This document shows positions 33,411 through 43,987 of a stretch of DNA of 64,000 bases, piece by piece. Origin of the DNA: Onthophagus taurus. Taxonomy: Eukaryota; Arthropoda; Insecta; Coleoptera; Scarabaeidae. The notes beneath the pieces were generated by a model that saw only the letters and a list, made by a program, of their open reading frames with translations, searched no databases and was not told where the DNA came from. Numbering within the stretch: the stretch's first letter is position 1; every line of letters starts with the position of its first letter. The stretch covers positions 30,729,501-30,793,500 of the forward strand of contig NC_091967.1 in assembly GCF_036711975.1 (NCBI RefSeq). Direction: 5' to 3'. The position numbers and the translations under genes are program-made.

Positions 33411-35258
33411 TTTTAAGGTTTGTGTGTCAGGGTACTGTGAATTTAGAGAATCAATATTTGTTCTGGACAACGTGTCCGCTACAATGTTTGATTCTCCTGT
33501 AATGTACCTGATATCTGATGTGAATTGTGTTATGTAAGTAAAATATCGTGTCTGACGTGGAGTTTTTTCTGTGTTAGAAAAAATTGTGTTGATTAGAGGT
33601 TTGTGATCAGTGTAAACTACAAATTGATGTCCATGTAAAAAATGTTTAAAGAATTTGATACTAGTGTAAATTGCTAACAATTCTCTATCAAAAGTTGAAT
33701 AATTTATTTGGCTTGAAGGTAATTTTTGAGAAAAAAATGCTAAAGGTTGTGTTTTATTGTCTATAGTCTGTGATAAAACTGCTCCTATACCTTTACTTGA
33801 GGCGTCTGTCGTCAGTGAAAGAGTTGCTTGTGGTGATGGGTGTGCAAGAATGACGGATTTTGATAAAAGTTCTTTGGCTGTAGTGAAAGAAATGTCGTGA
33901 TGGTGTGTCCAAGAAGTGATTGATTTAAGTTTTTGTGAATAAAGTGTTTTTGATAAATGATGTAAAGGACCTAAAATGTTTGAGATGTTTGGTAAAAATC
34001 TGCGATAAAAATTTATCATTCCTAAGAATCGCTGTAATTGTTTTAGTGTGGTTGGTTTTGGAAATTCAGTTATGGCATTAACCTTAGATTGCGAAGGGCG
34101 ACCGCCTTCAGCAGAAATTTGATGACTTAGGAAATTTAAATCTGTAACTCCAAAAACACATTTTGTTGGTTGTATATTAATATTACAAGAGCTTAACCTC
34201 TCAAACAATTGTTGTAAATGAAGATAATGTTCTTCTTCATTGCGACTGGCTACTAGAATATCATCTAGATATACGAATAGGAAATCTAAGCCAGATAGAA
34301 CTTCGTTTATAAACCTTTGAAAGGTTTGTGCCGCATTACGTAAACCGAAAGGCATTCTCGTGAATTCGAACAGACCAAACGGTGTAGTGATAGCCGTTTT
34401 AGGAATATCGTCTTCTTCTACAGGAATTTGGTGATAAGCTCGTACCAGATCTAATTTTGAAAAAATTTTGCAATTGTGTAAATGTAAGTTGAAATCTTGA
34501 ATGTGCGGAAGAGGATAACGATCTGGAACTGTGATGTTGTTGAGTTGTCGGTAGTCTCCACATGGTCTCCAATCGTTGGAATCTTTCTTAGGAACCATGT
34601 GAAGAGGCGACGCTGTAGAAGAAGAAGAGGGTCGGCAGATTCCTAATGCCACCATTTGTTCGAATTCTTTCTTTGCGATGTTGTGTTTGTGCACGTCTAA
34701 ACGTCGGGGACGACAAAACGGTAAGTGTGAGTTGGTAACAATTCTGTGTCGAGTGTTATGTCCAACTGGTTTTGTAAAGTCCGGTGTAGACGTTAATTTT
34801 GGAAAATTTTTTAAGAGTGTTGTATATTTGGTTTCAAAAGAAAAAATTTTGGGAGTTGGAATAGTATTTTTGACAATGGAACCAATTGAAAACAAATTGG
34901 TTTTCGAATCTACCAATCGCTTCTTTTTTATATCCACCAAGATACCAAATGCATGAAGGAAATCCGCACCAATGATTGGTTTACTAACATTAGCTATAGT
35001 AAATACGAATGGGAAATTCCTTCTTAGATTTAATGAAATTGTAAGCATTTTTTTACCGTATGTAGTAATTATTGTAGTACCATTAGCGGCAGAAAGGTTT
35101 GAGTTGGTATCTTGGTTACGTTTCGGATATAATTTGTGAAGTAAAACCGAAATGTCAGCTCCAGTGTCAATTAAAAAATTTAGGTTATTTTGATTGTCAA
35201 AAATGAAAAGTCGCGAACTGACAGAATTTACCGTAAATTGAGGTTCACTTTTTGTCAA
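33384..35258 (-). pseudogene. Gypsy protease, reverse transcriptase and RNase H
   Basis: A 624-residue open frame: aspartic protease ([13 protein letters not shown]), RT ([60 protein letters not shown]) and RNase H ([31 protein letters not shown]). The frame is intact to 33384, where a shift separates it from integrase. In the living element gag and pol would be made as one polyprotein or by frameshifting; the start of this frame has no obvious ATG context. Confidence 0.88.
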
Positions 35259-35302
35259 AATTTTGAATTTGGAAAAATTTTGTTTTTTTTTTGAAACCTT
35301 TA

Positions 35303-36272
35303 TTAGTTTTTTGATGTCGATGGAAAATTTTTGTTTTTGTCGGTGAAGGAATTATAAAATTTGCAATATGTTCCTCCACATTTAACCGCGTTGTCTCCAA
35401 ATTTACGGTGATACCAACAAATAGTCGAATAACTCGTAGAATTAGATCTATTCCGCGAGTGACGTGACGAAGAACGATGTCTATCTCGAGAATTGTGAAA
35501 ACAGTTACAATTACAATTCTTCGACGTATTTGTTGGTATGTTTTGAAATTGGGTAGCCAAGGAATTTATTTGATTTTCCAAATTTTTTGTCCTGTTGTTG
35601 TTGTTGTTGTTGTTGTGTAATGGTAGTCACTAGTGCTTGACACGTTAACGTCAGATTTTGGATTGTTGTTAGTAATTCGTCGTGTGGTGGTGTTTTTGTG
35701 GTGCGATGTTTTTGAACTTCCGAGAGGTGTGTTGAGGTCGACGTCAAATTCATTGATTCCCACACCTTGTCGGCAATGGAAAGAATGTCCACAACGTCCT
35801 CTTTGCCAGAAGCGAGGAGTGCAACCGAAACAACACGAGGTAGTCTCCTTTGCCACAATTTTAATAATAAATTTGGACTAACCACCTGAGAACCACCAAC
35901 CGTGGTCAACATCGCTCGATAAAAATCTGACGGTTTTTGATCTCCCATTTGCGAACCTAACAGAACATCGTCCAGCCGTTTTTCTTCACTCAATGATAAC
36001 CTTTCGATTAACAATTTTTTGAGTGAAGAATATGGATTTATGTCTGGAGGGTTCTGTATGAGATCTACCACGGTAGAGATGATCTCAGTGGGTAAATTTG
36101 CCAAAAGAATGTTAAATTTTGTTTTTTCACTGCTAATTCTAGTTAGAGTAAACTGTGCTTCAACTTGTCGAAACCAAATATCGGGATTAGAAGGCCAAAA
36201 TGGTGGTAATTTCAGTTTTGAAATATTTTGCAATTCGTGTGCGGTATTGTTACCATCAGCAGGGTCAATCAT
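35303..36272 (-). pseudogene. Gypsy gag
   Basis: The capsid-like part (36272-35511) starts MIDPADGNNTAHELQ and includes FWPSNPDIWFRQVEAQF and LSEEKRLDDVLLGSQMGD, typical of CsRn1-type gag. After a polyglutamine run (CAA repeats near 35595-35618) the frame shifts into 35581-35303, which carries the nucleocapsid knuckle CWYHRKFGDNAVKC, an Arg/Ser-rich stretch and the C terminus. A change in CAA-repeat length or an adjacent indel probably caused the shift. Confidence 0.85.
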
Positions 36273-36576
36273 TTTTAATAAAAAATTGTCTAGAAAATAC
36301 GTTTAGGTTTTCTATTAAAGTAATTTGTTTTTGTTAAATAAAAATTGTTGAAAATATGATTAATTTTTTTGATTCCTCTTATTATTAGTCCTACAGGAAT
36401 GAAAAGTGACTTTACTCACCGGCACACGACTGTAAACAAAACGTTTGGAATCTTGATGGTTGCGGGACTGGGCTGGCGCTTGTTCTAACTTGATGGAATG
36501 ACTTGACGTCTTGTTGTCAATTGACGTAATATGGCTTGGGTTTGTCTTTATTGGGTATGGGTAGAGCGCAGATTCA

Positions 36577-36748
36577 AATATTTCGTCGGGGGCAGGTTCA
36601 AGCTAATCTTCGGGTGCAGGTATAAAGTAATCGCTAGGGTAGGTTCAAAAAATTCGTCGGGGGCAGGTTCAATTTTCGGGTGCAGGTATAAAGTAATCAT
36701 TAGGGTAGGTTCAAAAAAATTCGTCGGGGGCAGGTTCAATCTTCGGGG
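36577..36748. repeat. About 2.5 tandem leader repeats (~66 bp) beside the primer site
   Basis: The motifs TCGTCGGGGGCAGGTTCAA, TTCGGGTGCAGGTATAAAGT and GGGTAGGTTCAAAAA recur in order from 36577, and the last partial unit merges into the primer-binding site. The repeats lie in the gypsy 5' leader. Confidence 0.75.
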
Positions 36749-36754
36749 TCACCA
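36741..36754 (-). other. Primer-binding site, tRNA-Trp type
   Basis: On the minus strand TGGTGACCCCGAAG begins three bases after the 5' LTR. The first ~12 bases fit the complement of the tRNA-Trp 3' end used by CsRn1-type gypsy elements. Confidence 0.7.
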
Positions 36755-36757
36755 AAT

Positions 36758-36760
36758 TGT

Positions 36761-36814
<54 letters not shown>

Positions 36815-36978
36815 CCACAAGATAAATTAATATTTTAATAAATAATAATATGAACTACATTCACAGGACTGATAGAATCGATTGATTATTTGAATGATAA
36901 TAATTTTAATTTGATAATAATGATAATAACAGTAACGTTCTTTTTGTTTTGTACATATCGTGTGCACAGCATGCTACA
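36758..36978 (-). repeat. 5' LTR of the gypsy element
   Basis: 221 bp. It differs from the 3' LTR mainly by an expanded TA run (36762-36810). Confidence 0.9.
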
Positions 36979-36983
36979 GTATG

Positions 36984-37394
36984 CTTTCCTCGTTTATCTT
37001 CTTCTACAAATCCTGTTTTTAAAATTTTATCTAAAGCTGTTGTAACCCATTGTTCTGATATTCCAAAAGTATTAAGGAACATAGTTTTGCAAACTAGTAT
37101 TTCATTATTTTTAAGAATAATATTGTATTTTCGAGAAAAACGTTGTTTCTCCTCCCATACAGATTCGACTTTACTCGACAAATTAGACGAATCAGAGTCT
37201 GCTGGGTCTTTAGGGACATAATTACTGTAAAGGTCCGAATTATCTGATAGTTTCTCCGTAACATGAACAGAGATGTCGAAACCTATCTCAGACAATGGAC
37301 CTAACAAAGGCACCTTTACGTAAAAGTAAAAGCAAAAAGAAATAATACATACCTGAAAATTTACTTGTTGATTCCACAGGTACAAACCGGTCAC
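36984..37394 (-). pseudogene. SDNC-family gene X, N-terminal part
   Basis: The frame reads VPLLGPLSEIGFDISVHVTE, SNLSSKVESVWEEKQRFSRK, ILVCKTMFLNTFGISEQWV and ends VEEDKRGKHT at the gypsy target. Its continuation TRVNKINNEI lies at 31932, proving a single gene split by the gypsy. A donor-like CAG/GTATGT and acceptor-like TACGTAAAG near 37315-37355 suggest a short intron after the first exon (ATG near 37410 or an alternative start). Confidence 0.65.
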
Positions 37395-37410
37395 TTAACT
37401 CCTCTGACAT

Positions 37411-38132
37411 TTTGTATGTCGTATAAACCTATATGGCTATTTATTATGAGTAAATGTTTTAACTTTAATTGAGATCAGTTTTGCGTTTTAAAATTACGTA
37501 AAACAAATAAATAAATTTTGTTCGGCGAAAACCATAGTAACTCAACTTAATATCTGGACCTCAGAACCAAACAGTATTAAGTCACATTCTTTAAATTTTA
37601 CAGGAGGGCAATTTGAAGATTTTGAACAAATGTATTTTTCAAACCGATTACTATTGTAAATAGGAGAGCATAGGTTTTTATTTTCCTTGTTATGATTTTG
37701 GAAGCTAACTAAAGCTGATAATAACCAACCTCCTACATTAATTTATTGAAATAATTTTAAATTAATTGTGGGACTTAATACTGTTTGGTTCTAACAATGG
37801 ACTTAATATCTTGTGACTTAATACTCTATTTTGTGACTTAATACTGTATAGCTCCTACGAATTTATAGATACGTGAGACTTGATACTGAATTATTATTAA
37901 GAAACTCATAGTAGAACAATCCAAAGTAGAATCAAAATGAATTAATACCAATTATGACTAATTAATAAAGGGTAACAAAAGGCAAAAAGACACTAAAAAT
38001 AATTTTTTTTTTAAATAAGTAAAAGAGATTACACCAAAATGTTACGAACGAAAACTATCAGTCCTAAAATTCAGTAATAAACAAATAATTAAAAATTAAA
38101 GAGAAAATAAGCAATAAGGGTCATTGCATTTT
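37411..38132. other. Non-coding stretch with dispersed GACTTAATACTGT motifs
   Basis: At least five copies or near-copies of GACTTAATACTGT lie at 37545-37900 in both orientations. Two of them form an exact 20-bp inverted pair (37564-37583, 37772-37791). No gene is visible. The pattern resembles subterminal binding repeats of a DNA transposon. Confidence 0.5.
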
Positions 38133-39360
38133 TCAGTCGTCTTCCTTGAGGTTACTATGTGGAAGATTTTTAAAGTATTTATGAAATCTTTTAGGCACCC
38201 ATGTTAGTAACTTCTGCAAATCATTATACTTTTTAGTTGAAATAGGTTTTAGTATCTCTCTTATTGGTTTCAGTAGCATTAAATTATTATCACTGAGAAC
38301 AACTTCCTTAGAATTAACAGTACGCTTCTCTTTGCGTGTTAGTCTTTTAGTGCCTCGATTAAAATCAACTTGTTCAAAACTTTCTTGATTAAAATCTGTT
38401 TTAAAATACAAAACTCCAGGTGTTTCCATTAAAAACTTCATATGAACCACTTTAGATATCAAAAAGTTTTGATTATTTCTGGTTTTTTGTTATTGTGAAA
38501 GTAAGATCCGGATTATTCAGATAAAAGGCTAAAATTTGTAAAGTCCATGGTTTCCATTTCCGCTACTTCAATATTGTTACCACAAAGTCTGAAAAGCTGC
38601 TGCCAATCCTATGGAGTTATTACAGAAAATTGGGGTGAAGCTTTCTTTTGCCTTTCTATTCATGCATGAATTGTATCTACCTCCATGCGCGTATGTCCTC
38701 GTAAAAGGTACTTGTGTTCAATGCATTTTATGGAAGGCTTCAGCATAAGAATCGAAAGATAGCACATAATCATCTGAAGATTTCTGTTTTGTGATGGACA
38801 GTTATCGCTCCAGATAATAATTTTCTCTATTGATTCTTTTACATGTAAATTAATATATTTCAGAATACATGAAGCCATTTCATTTCCACCACGTCCGGCA
38901 ATAGATTCATCCCAGGTGAAGCAATATCCTATTTTGTCTGTTACATCATAGACTGTATAATTAAATGTCCATAGCTTTAGAGAATAGAAACTCTGAGCAT
39001 TCGTTAGTAGAGGAGTGGGTAAGCATTTTTGTAAATCCACCGAAAGTATTTTCGTATTCGCCTCGGTTTTATAAGCCCCTTTATCCTCTCTCTTTAGTTG
39101 ATACCGATTATCGGCATCACGAAGATGTGTGTCATAGTTTGTAATTCAAGGCGTTCCTCCAGAGATACAGACTCTTTGAGTTTAATAATATATCCATCAC
39201 ATGTGTCACATGTATCATTCGCTGGCTCTTTGAAGGATAAATTAAATTCCGAATTGAAAATCTCATTATATAGCCACTGCTTGGGGATATCTTCTTTAGG
39301 AATTTGGTTTTCTACGCAATCTTCATAGAAGCACCGATACATTATTGAAATGTTGAGATG
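38133..39360 (-). pseudogene. Second SDNC-family gene X2, decayed
   Basis: Segments in order: LNISIMYRCFYEDCVENQ, FNLSFKEPANDTCDTCDGY (Cys pair), MDLQKCLPTPLLTNA, FNYTVYDVTDKIGYCFTWDE, GRGGNEMASC, IIIWSDNCPSQNRN, YLLRGHTRMEVDTIHA and a C-terminal part (38462-38133) with a basic stretch and LLTWVPKRFHKYFKNL. The same landmarks as gene X appear in the same order with low identity. At least four frameshifts or stops separate them. Confidence 0.65.
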
Positions 39361-39838
39361 GCTGCCTAAATATTTTCAGAATTAAAAAAAAAACATTTCT
39401 ATTCCATTGTTACCCAAAGGGCTGTTAAATAGCCAAAGGTTACATTAGAGTATTTTTTTGTTATTTTGTGCATTCATGAGCTGTTTAACTGTTGGTTTTT
39501 AACGACCCACTGGCATAATGTAGCACCTTTACCTAACAAGTACTGTGGATGCATTCGAATAACAATAATTTTCTTCTGCATCTTTATTAAGTTTTTTATG
39601 AGTAAACTTTTAAATTTGCATATATTTTAAAATCGTTGACGTTTCGTCGATACATTTATAGTTGTATATTGAAGGAACGACATGTAATTGTTTTAAATAT
39701 TCGATAAGTGTGTCAGCAGTTTTAAATGTAGAGATGTTACATAATAAAACAACCAAACATTAAATCTAATAATGGGAAAACATAAGAGAAAAATATAAAA
39801 TAACAACTTATTGCACTGGATTAATGTAACACCTTTAC
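39361..39838. other. Non-coding stretch with a direct repeat
   Basis: CACCTTTACCTAACAAGT followed by ACTGTGGATGCATTCGAATA occurs near 39525 and again near 39830, about 300 bp apart. The second copy overlaps the 3' end of the next gene. No coding signal between. Confidence 0.5.
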
Positions 39839-41400
39839 CTAACAAGTGTGGTACTGTGGATGCATTCGAATAACCTTCTCACTAGTGGATAAATAATAAA
39901 AATGGGTAGGAGGACTAATATTTGTATCTAATGGTATGATTGCTGTATCTATAGAGGTTGTCGCTATTTTATAATGGTGCATATATTCTGTGCTGTCAAA
40001 GATATTACACATAAAAAAACAGTTTTCCTGTATGTCAATAATTATGGCGATGATTTCAAATACAGTAGGCAATTCAGGGAATATATCATTTTTCTTATAA
40101 ATTACATATTTTTGTTTATATACCGTTCCTTTAAAAACGACTTTCTCTCTTTTAACCCTACAACATGGTGAAAATCGAATTGTTTATGATTATTTCGAAA
40201 TGAGTCAAATTTGCTATCTAGAAAATCAATGGATGTAAGTTTTTTATGAAATATTTCTTCAGAAAAAAAAAGAATTTAAAAAAATCGCGTTCGCAAATTC
40301 TAACTGAGCTTTTATTGCTAATGTTAGTGGAATATTTACTCGTGAGTAAAGTATAACAAACTTTTGGCGTAAGTTTTCTGCTTTTGATGCATTGCTTCAA
40401 AGCGAAAATACCACTGGTTACGAAGTGGTCCGCTATTTTTAATTATATGCACATAGTGGACTAAAAAATGATGTTTAGGTTTTAGAGAATCTGAAAACAA
40501 CGTTGTATATAAATTATTATATAATTTTATTAAGGTATCGAGTTGTGTTAAGTCTTCGTTCGTAAAATGGGATTTTAATACTAAATCTATTATTTGGACG
40601 AATATGAGTAAAAACTCATAAACAGCGTCTGATGTTGGTATTAAATCACCAATAATTAGTGTTATAAAATGTATAAAGCATTTCATTTCCGATGCTGTCA
40701 TCTTAAACCATTTATTTTTAATATGGTTATATTCTATTGGTTGTGAAAGATTGTCTATTTCAGTAGCTCCGTATTGAAACATTTGTTTAGAGTTTCCAGT
40801 GAAAAATATTTTTTTTTAATGAAATGTTTTAGAATATGATGCAAGTTATACCTGCAAATTCCATTAAATATGTCGTGCATGATATCAGAGCATAAATTGT
40901 CTGTTACATGATATGAAGAAATTTGATTGAGCACAGAGTTCTCCCTTATTCCAGTCAAATATGGATTATTTAGGGAAACATCATTATGGTAATTATCGAC
41001 ATTTCTTAATAAGTTGTCCATTTGATGACATTCAACTTGTGTATTTTCTTTACTCTGCTTGCAAAACCTACAGAAATAATTGGCCGAAAATGATGTTGCA
41101 AAACCTAAGATATCATTTAAAGCCAAGTTATCGCCAAGAATTAAACCAAGTTGGAAATAAACATGTACTTTTTTTTTTGTTATTTATGTTTAAAGTTATG
41201 CCCTCGCGTTGTAATTTGTTTATATCATCTGTAAACTTGGTGAAACACCGCATATTTCCAAATTCGCGAATATCACACGATTTCAAAAATCCTAGCACTA
41301 AAATAAAGTTAACAAAAATAAAATCAAAGTCTTTCAAAATAAATCGGACTTACGGTAAAATTGAAATACGGGTATTTCTAAGAAAAATTAGCGGGTGTCT
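39839..41400 (-). pseudogene. CACTA/CMC-like transposase-related gene, decayed
   Basis: From the right: DIREFGNMRCFTKFTDDINK, then a frame change into a stretch with ILGDN (before NDILGFATSF), SANYFCRFCKQSKEN (Cys pair), YHVTDNLCSDIMHDIFNGIC, a change near 40770, then FKMTASEMKCFIHFITLIIG, LKPKHHFLVHYVHI, WYFRFEAMHQKQK, and a C-terminal part to 39839 (ISPPTHFYYLSTSEKV). The HFLVHY...RFEAMH block recalls the DUF4218-type domain of CACTA transposases; that assignment is tentative. At least three frame changes. A TATA promoter lies upstream. Confidence 0.55.
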
Positions 41401-41484
41401 TCGGAACTAATCACGGCTGTTGTGGACTGTTGAAACTGTCGTAGAATTGATGAAGAACTGTTAAAAATCAGAATTTTTGCCGGC

Positions 41485-41492
41485 TATTTATA
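41485..41492 (-). promoter_or_regulatory. TATA box upstream of the CACTA-like gene
   Basis: On the minus strand GGTATAAATAGCCGG lies about 150 bases upstream of the first coding residues at ~41337. Initiator-like TCAACAGT appears downstream near 41430. GC content rises around it. The promoter is inferred from sequence alone. Confidence 0.5.
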
Positions 41493-41499
41493 CCATTTT

Positions 41500-42448
41500 G
41501 GGGCGAAAACTAGATTTTTCCGCGTGGGGGATCGTATCAGTACAAGTTATCAACGACTAATTTACAATGCGCGGCGCTAATTAACAAAAATAGCAAAATT
41601 CTAACGGCGCTATCGGATGCGGGACACAAAATTACATAATTACAGTCTTTGAACGGGTAAAATCGGCTAAGGAACGGCGGAGTAATTAACAATTAATCAA
41701 CAATAATTAACGGAAAAATTTATAACACAAATCAAAAGATACCCTTACTTATACGGAAAATCACAAAAATATTTTTAACAAAATCGGCCACTGTTTACGG
41801 CACTTTATATTCACAAACGTTTTCCCGACCACGTGTTTCACGTTAAAACCAATTAATCGGTATTAATTTACGCGCACCTTAACACAAAATAATTCCAGCA
41901 GTTGGGCGATGTTCGGGGCAATCCTACATGGGCAATATTTTCAACGGATGACCATCAGGAACGGAGTAATTTAATTAATTATGATGCGGGATGATTTTCG
42001 GTGAATTATTGTATTAATAATAAGCGGATCATCTTTAGAATCGTTCAACGGTTATTTCATGATATTTGTAAATGTTTGAAATCGGTTTGATCGGTCTACG
42101 ATTTCTAATTCCGCATCATACAAAATAGTCGCTATACGGTCGGCTGGACTGATAGAAACATGTGGCTTGTCGTATCTTGTTTGAAAATTTGTTAATTTCG
42201 GAATTATTTAATTATTTGATAATAATTTTTCGGCAAGCACATGTTTTCGTGATTCAGCAATTTTATTAATTACTTTCATTTATTGATGATTTGGTCAGGG
42301 AACGTTGTTGGAATTTAAGATAACGGTTTCGAAATGGAAAACGGAGAAAATCAAAGTCTAATTAAGAAAATTATCAAAATTAATAAAATGTGAATTGGGT
42401 TGCATAAACGGGCGGTGATAAGGAGATAAGATATCTTTTTCGGAATTT
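41500..42448. other. Non-coding stretch, CGG-punctuated AT-rich sequence
   Basis: Composition differs from both sides: AT-rich with frequent CGGAA, CGGT and ATTAATTAA words and CACGTG at 41838-41843 region. No frame, TIR or LTR pairing was recognised. It could be promoter and 5' region of the element containing the TATA box, or a solo LTR. Confidence 0.35.
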
Positions 42449-42829
42449 CTACAAATCGGGTGGAAACTGTAACGTATCGAGGTAGCGTGGGAAGTATACT
42501 CGGATATATTTAATTTTCGGTAATTTTTCGGAATATTCGGTTTTTGAAAAATAAAAATAATGTAACTTCGTTACAACTCGTTCTGGAATTGACGTAAAGA
42601 ACAACCATTCGTCCTTGGTGATTGGTGTTGCAACAGGAAGTCTTTTGGTTGTAACATGATGATGGCATCCGGTTCCATTGTATACATGTTTTATCAATTG
42701 GTATTTAGAGGGTGTTCCCATATTGATGTTTTTACCACTAGCTTCACAGAAATAGTATTCTTGCTTGATTTTTAAGCATTCACTCGTTCCACTTATGTAC
42801 CGGTTATTATTTTCGGCCAATATTTTCAA
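42449..42829 (-). pseudogene. Unrecognised open frame, 126 residues
   Basis: The frame includes ECLKIKQEYYFCEASGKNIN, YNGTGCHHHVTTKRLPVA and EWLFFTSIPERVVTKLHYFY. I do not recognise the family. It is longer than most chance frames here and has a plausible protein composition with Cys and His residues, so it may be a remnant of a transposon gene. It could still be chance. Confidence 0.3.
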
Positions 42830-43047
42830 CCAATACCTTGGTTCGTAATTGCTAGTGTTTGAAATGTTTGGTAATTGAATTGAGGGATTGGGAAGAATTT
42901 ATAATATTGATATGATTCTGGTTCACAAATGGGGATTTCAAGTAGAAAACGGAGTTTAGTACTTTTCCGGTAAGCTTTTACTCTTTTCTTACCTTTTCTA
43001 AAGAATAAATATTTTTGCTTGTTACTGGTGAAGATAATATCTACAAA

Positions 43048-43954
43048 CTAAAAAAAACATGGATATTTTGTATAGCCCCCTTGTTGTCCACGAAGAAAAT
43101 TCACCATCTTTAGATCTACACATATCAGCCACTTGTGTTCGTTGTACTTGATTTTATTCATAACAGAAGCTACAGTAGCATATTCTTCTTTGACTGTACT
43201 TGAATGTGCAATCGCTATCGAACCCAGTTTATTGCCGTTATGCATAAGTACACATTTTAGGCTACGTTTAGAAGAATCAATAAATAAACGCCATTCATTT
43301 GGATCATACTTCTGTACTCCCATTGCTTTCAATAAACCAGGAACATCTGAACAAAAAGCAAAGTCGTCATCTTTAGCAAAGAATGAAAGCAATTCTGTCT
43401 CTCGGTTACGATAGTATGAAATTCTTGTTTCCGGGGTTACAAGATTTCTTTGCTTTAATCGAGAAGCTAGAATCTCCGATGCTTTTTTTAGAAAGACCAA
43501 GGTCTCTGACTAATGCACTGAGGCCTTCCTGATTAAAGGGCTGAGGCTCAGAAGAAATTGGGTTAAAATCACTTGTCCCACTTTCATCACTTAAAGAAGA
43601 CCTTGTTTCCTCAAAGTCGTAATCATTTTGTGTAGGTGAAGAAACTTGGGGTACTGGCGCATCTCCGGAGTACAGGACTGGTCGAGTAACAGATAACAAG
43701 TTAGGGTAAAACCATTTCGACCGGTTTCTTCTATTAATTCCGTTTATATTAACCACACAAAAATAACAATCATCTTGATGATTTGAAGGCTCTCGTCACA
43801 TCATTGGTGTTTGATACTTAAAATGAGGTCTTTTCTTATTCTCCCATAACCTCAAAGACTCCACACATATTTTACATTCCATATGAGGGATCCAGTACTT
43901 GTCACGGGTGTCCAACGGGAATCCAAAATAATCAAAATACACCTGTTTTATGAA
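43048..43954 (-). pseudogene. Uncharacterised transposon-borne gene Y, main part
   Basis: The order is FIKQVYFDYFGFPLDTRDKY, WIPHMECKICVESLRLW (Cys pair), REPSNHQDDCYFC (second Cys pair), an acidic linker, LVRDLGLSKK, then one frame away ASEILASRLKQRNLV, YNRETELLSFF-like, EWRLFIDSSKRSLKCVLMHN and WLICVDLKMVNFLRGQQGGY. The set recurs as an unnamed gene in many insect genomes. Defects: TGA directly before REPSNH (probably a lost Trp) and a one-base shift near 43495. The first exon lies beyond the Transib-like insertion. Confidence 0.65.
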
Positions 43955-43959
43955 CGCCG

Positions 43960-43987
43960 CACAGTGGTCCGAACGGTAAGAAAACCC
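43960..43987 (+). repeat. Left RSS-like terminus: heptamer, 12-bp spacer, nonamer-like
   Basis: CACAGTG, then 12 bases, then AGAAAACCC. The heptamer equals the V(D)J consensus. The nonamer-like part matches ACAAAAACC at seven of nine positions. Confidence 0.65.

Larger units (their letters stand above)
31938..36978 (-). mobile_element. Ty3/gypsy (CsRn1-like) LTR retrotransposon with 5-bp TSD
   Basis: LTRs at 31938-32106 and 36758-36978 start TGTAGCATGC and end CCACA on the minus strand. GTATG flanks both ends (31933-31937, 36979-36983). A tRNA-Trp-type primer site, polypurine tract, gag with a C-C-H-C knuckle, protease, RT, RNase H and integrase are all recognisable in 5,041 bp. It is inserted in gene X. 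Lesions: frame change at the CAA run in gag, frame change near 33410, stop near 33042 and loss of an integrase Asp. Confidence 0.93.

Noticed and set aside
36531..36830. Plus-strand frame ending in a Tyr/Ile repeat
   Set aside because: The end is the TA microsatellite of the gypsy LTR and the start is its leader repeat; no protein features.
31938..36978. Envelope gene of an errantivirus-like gypsy
   Set aside because: No frame exists between integrase end (32179) and the 3' LTR (32106), so there is no room for one.
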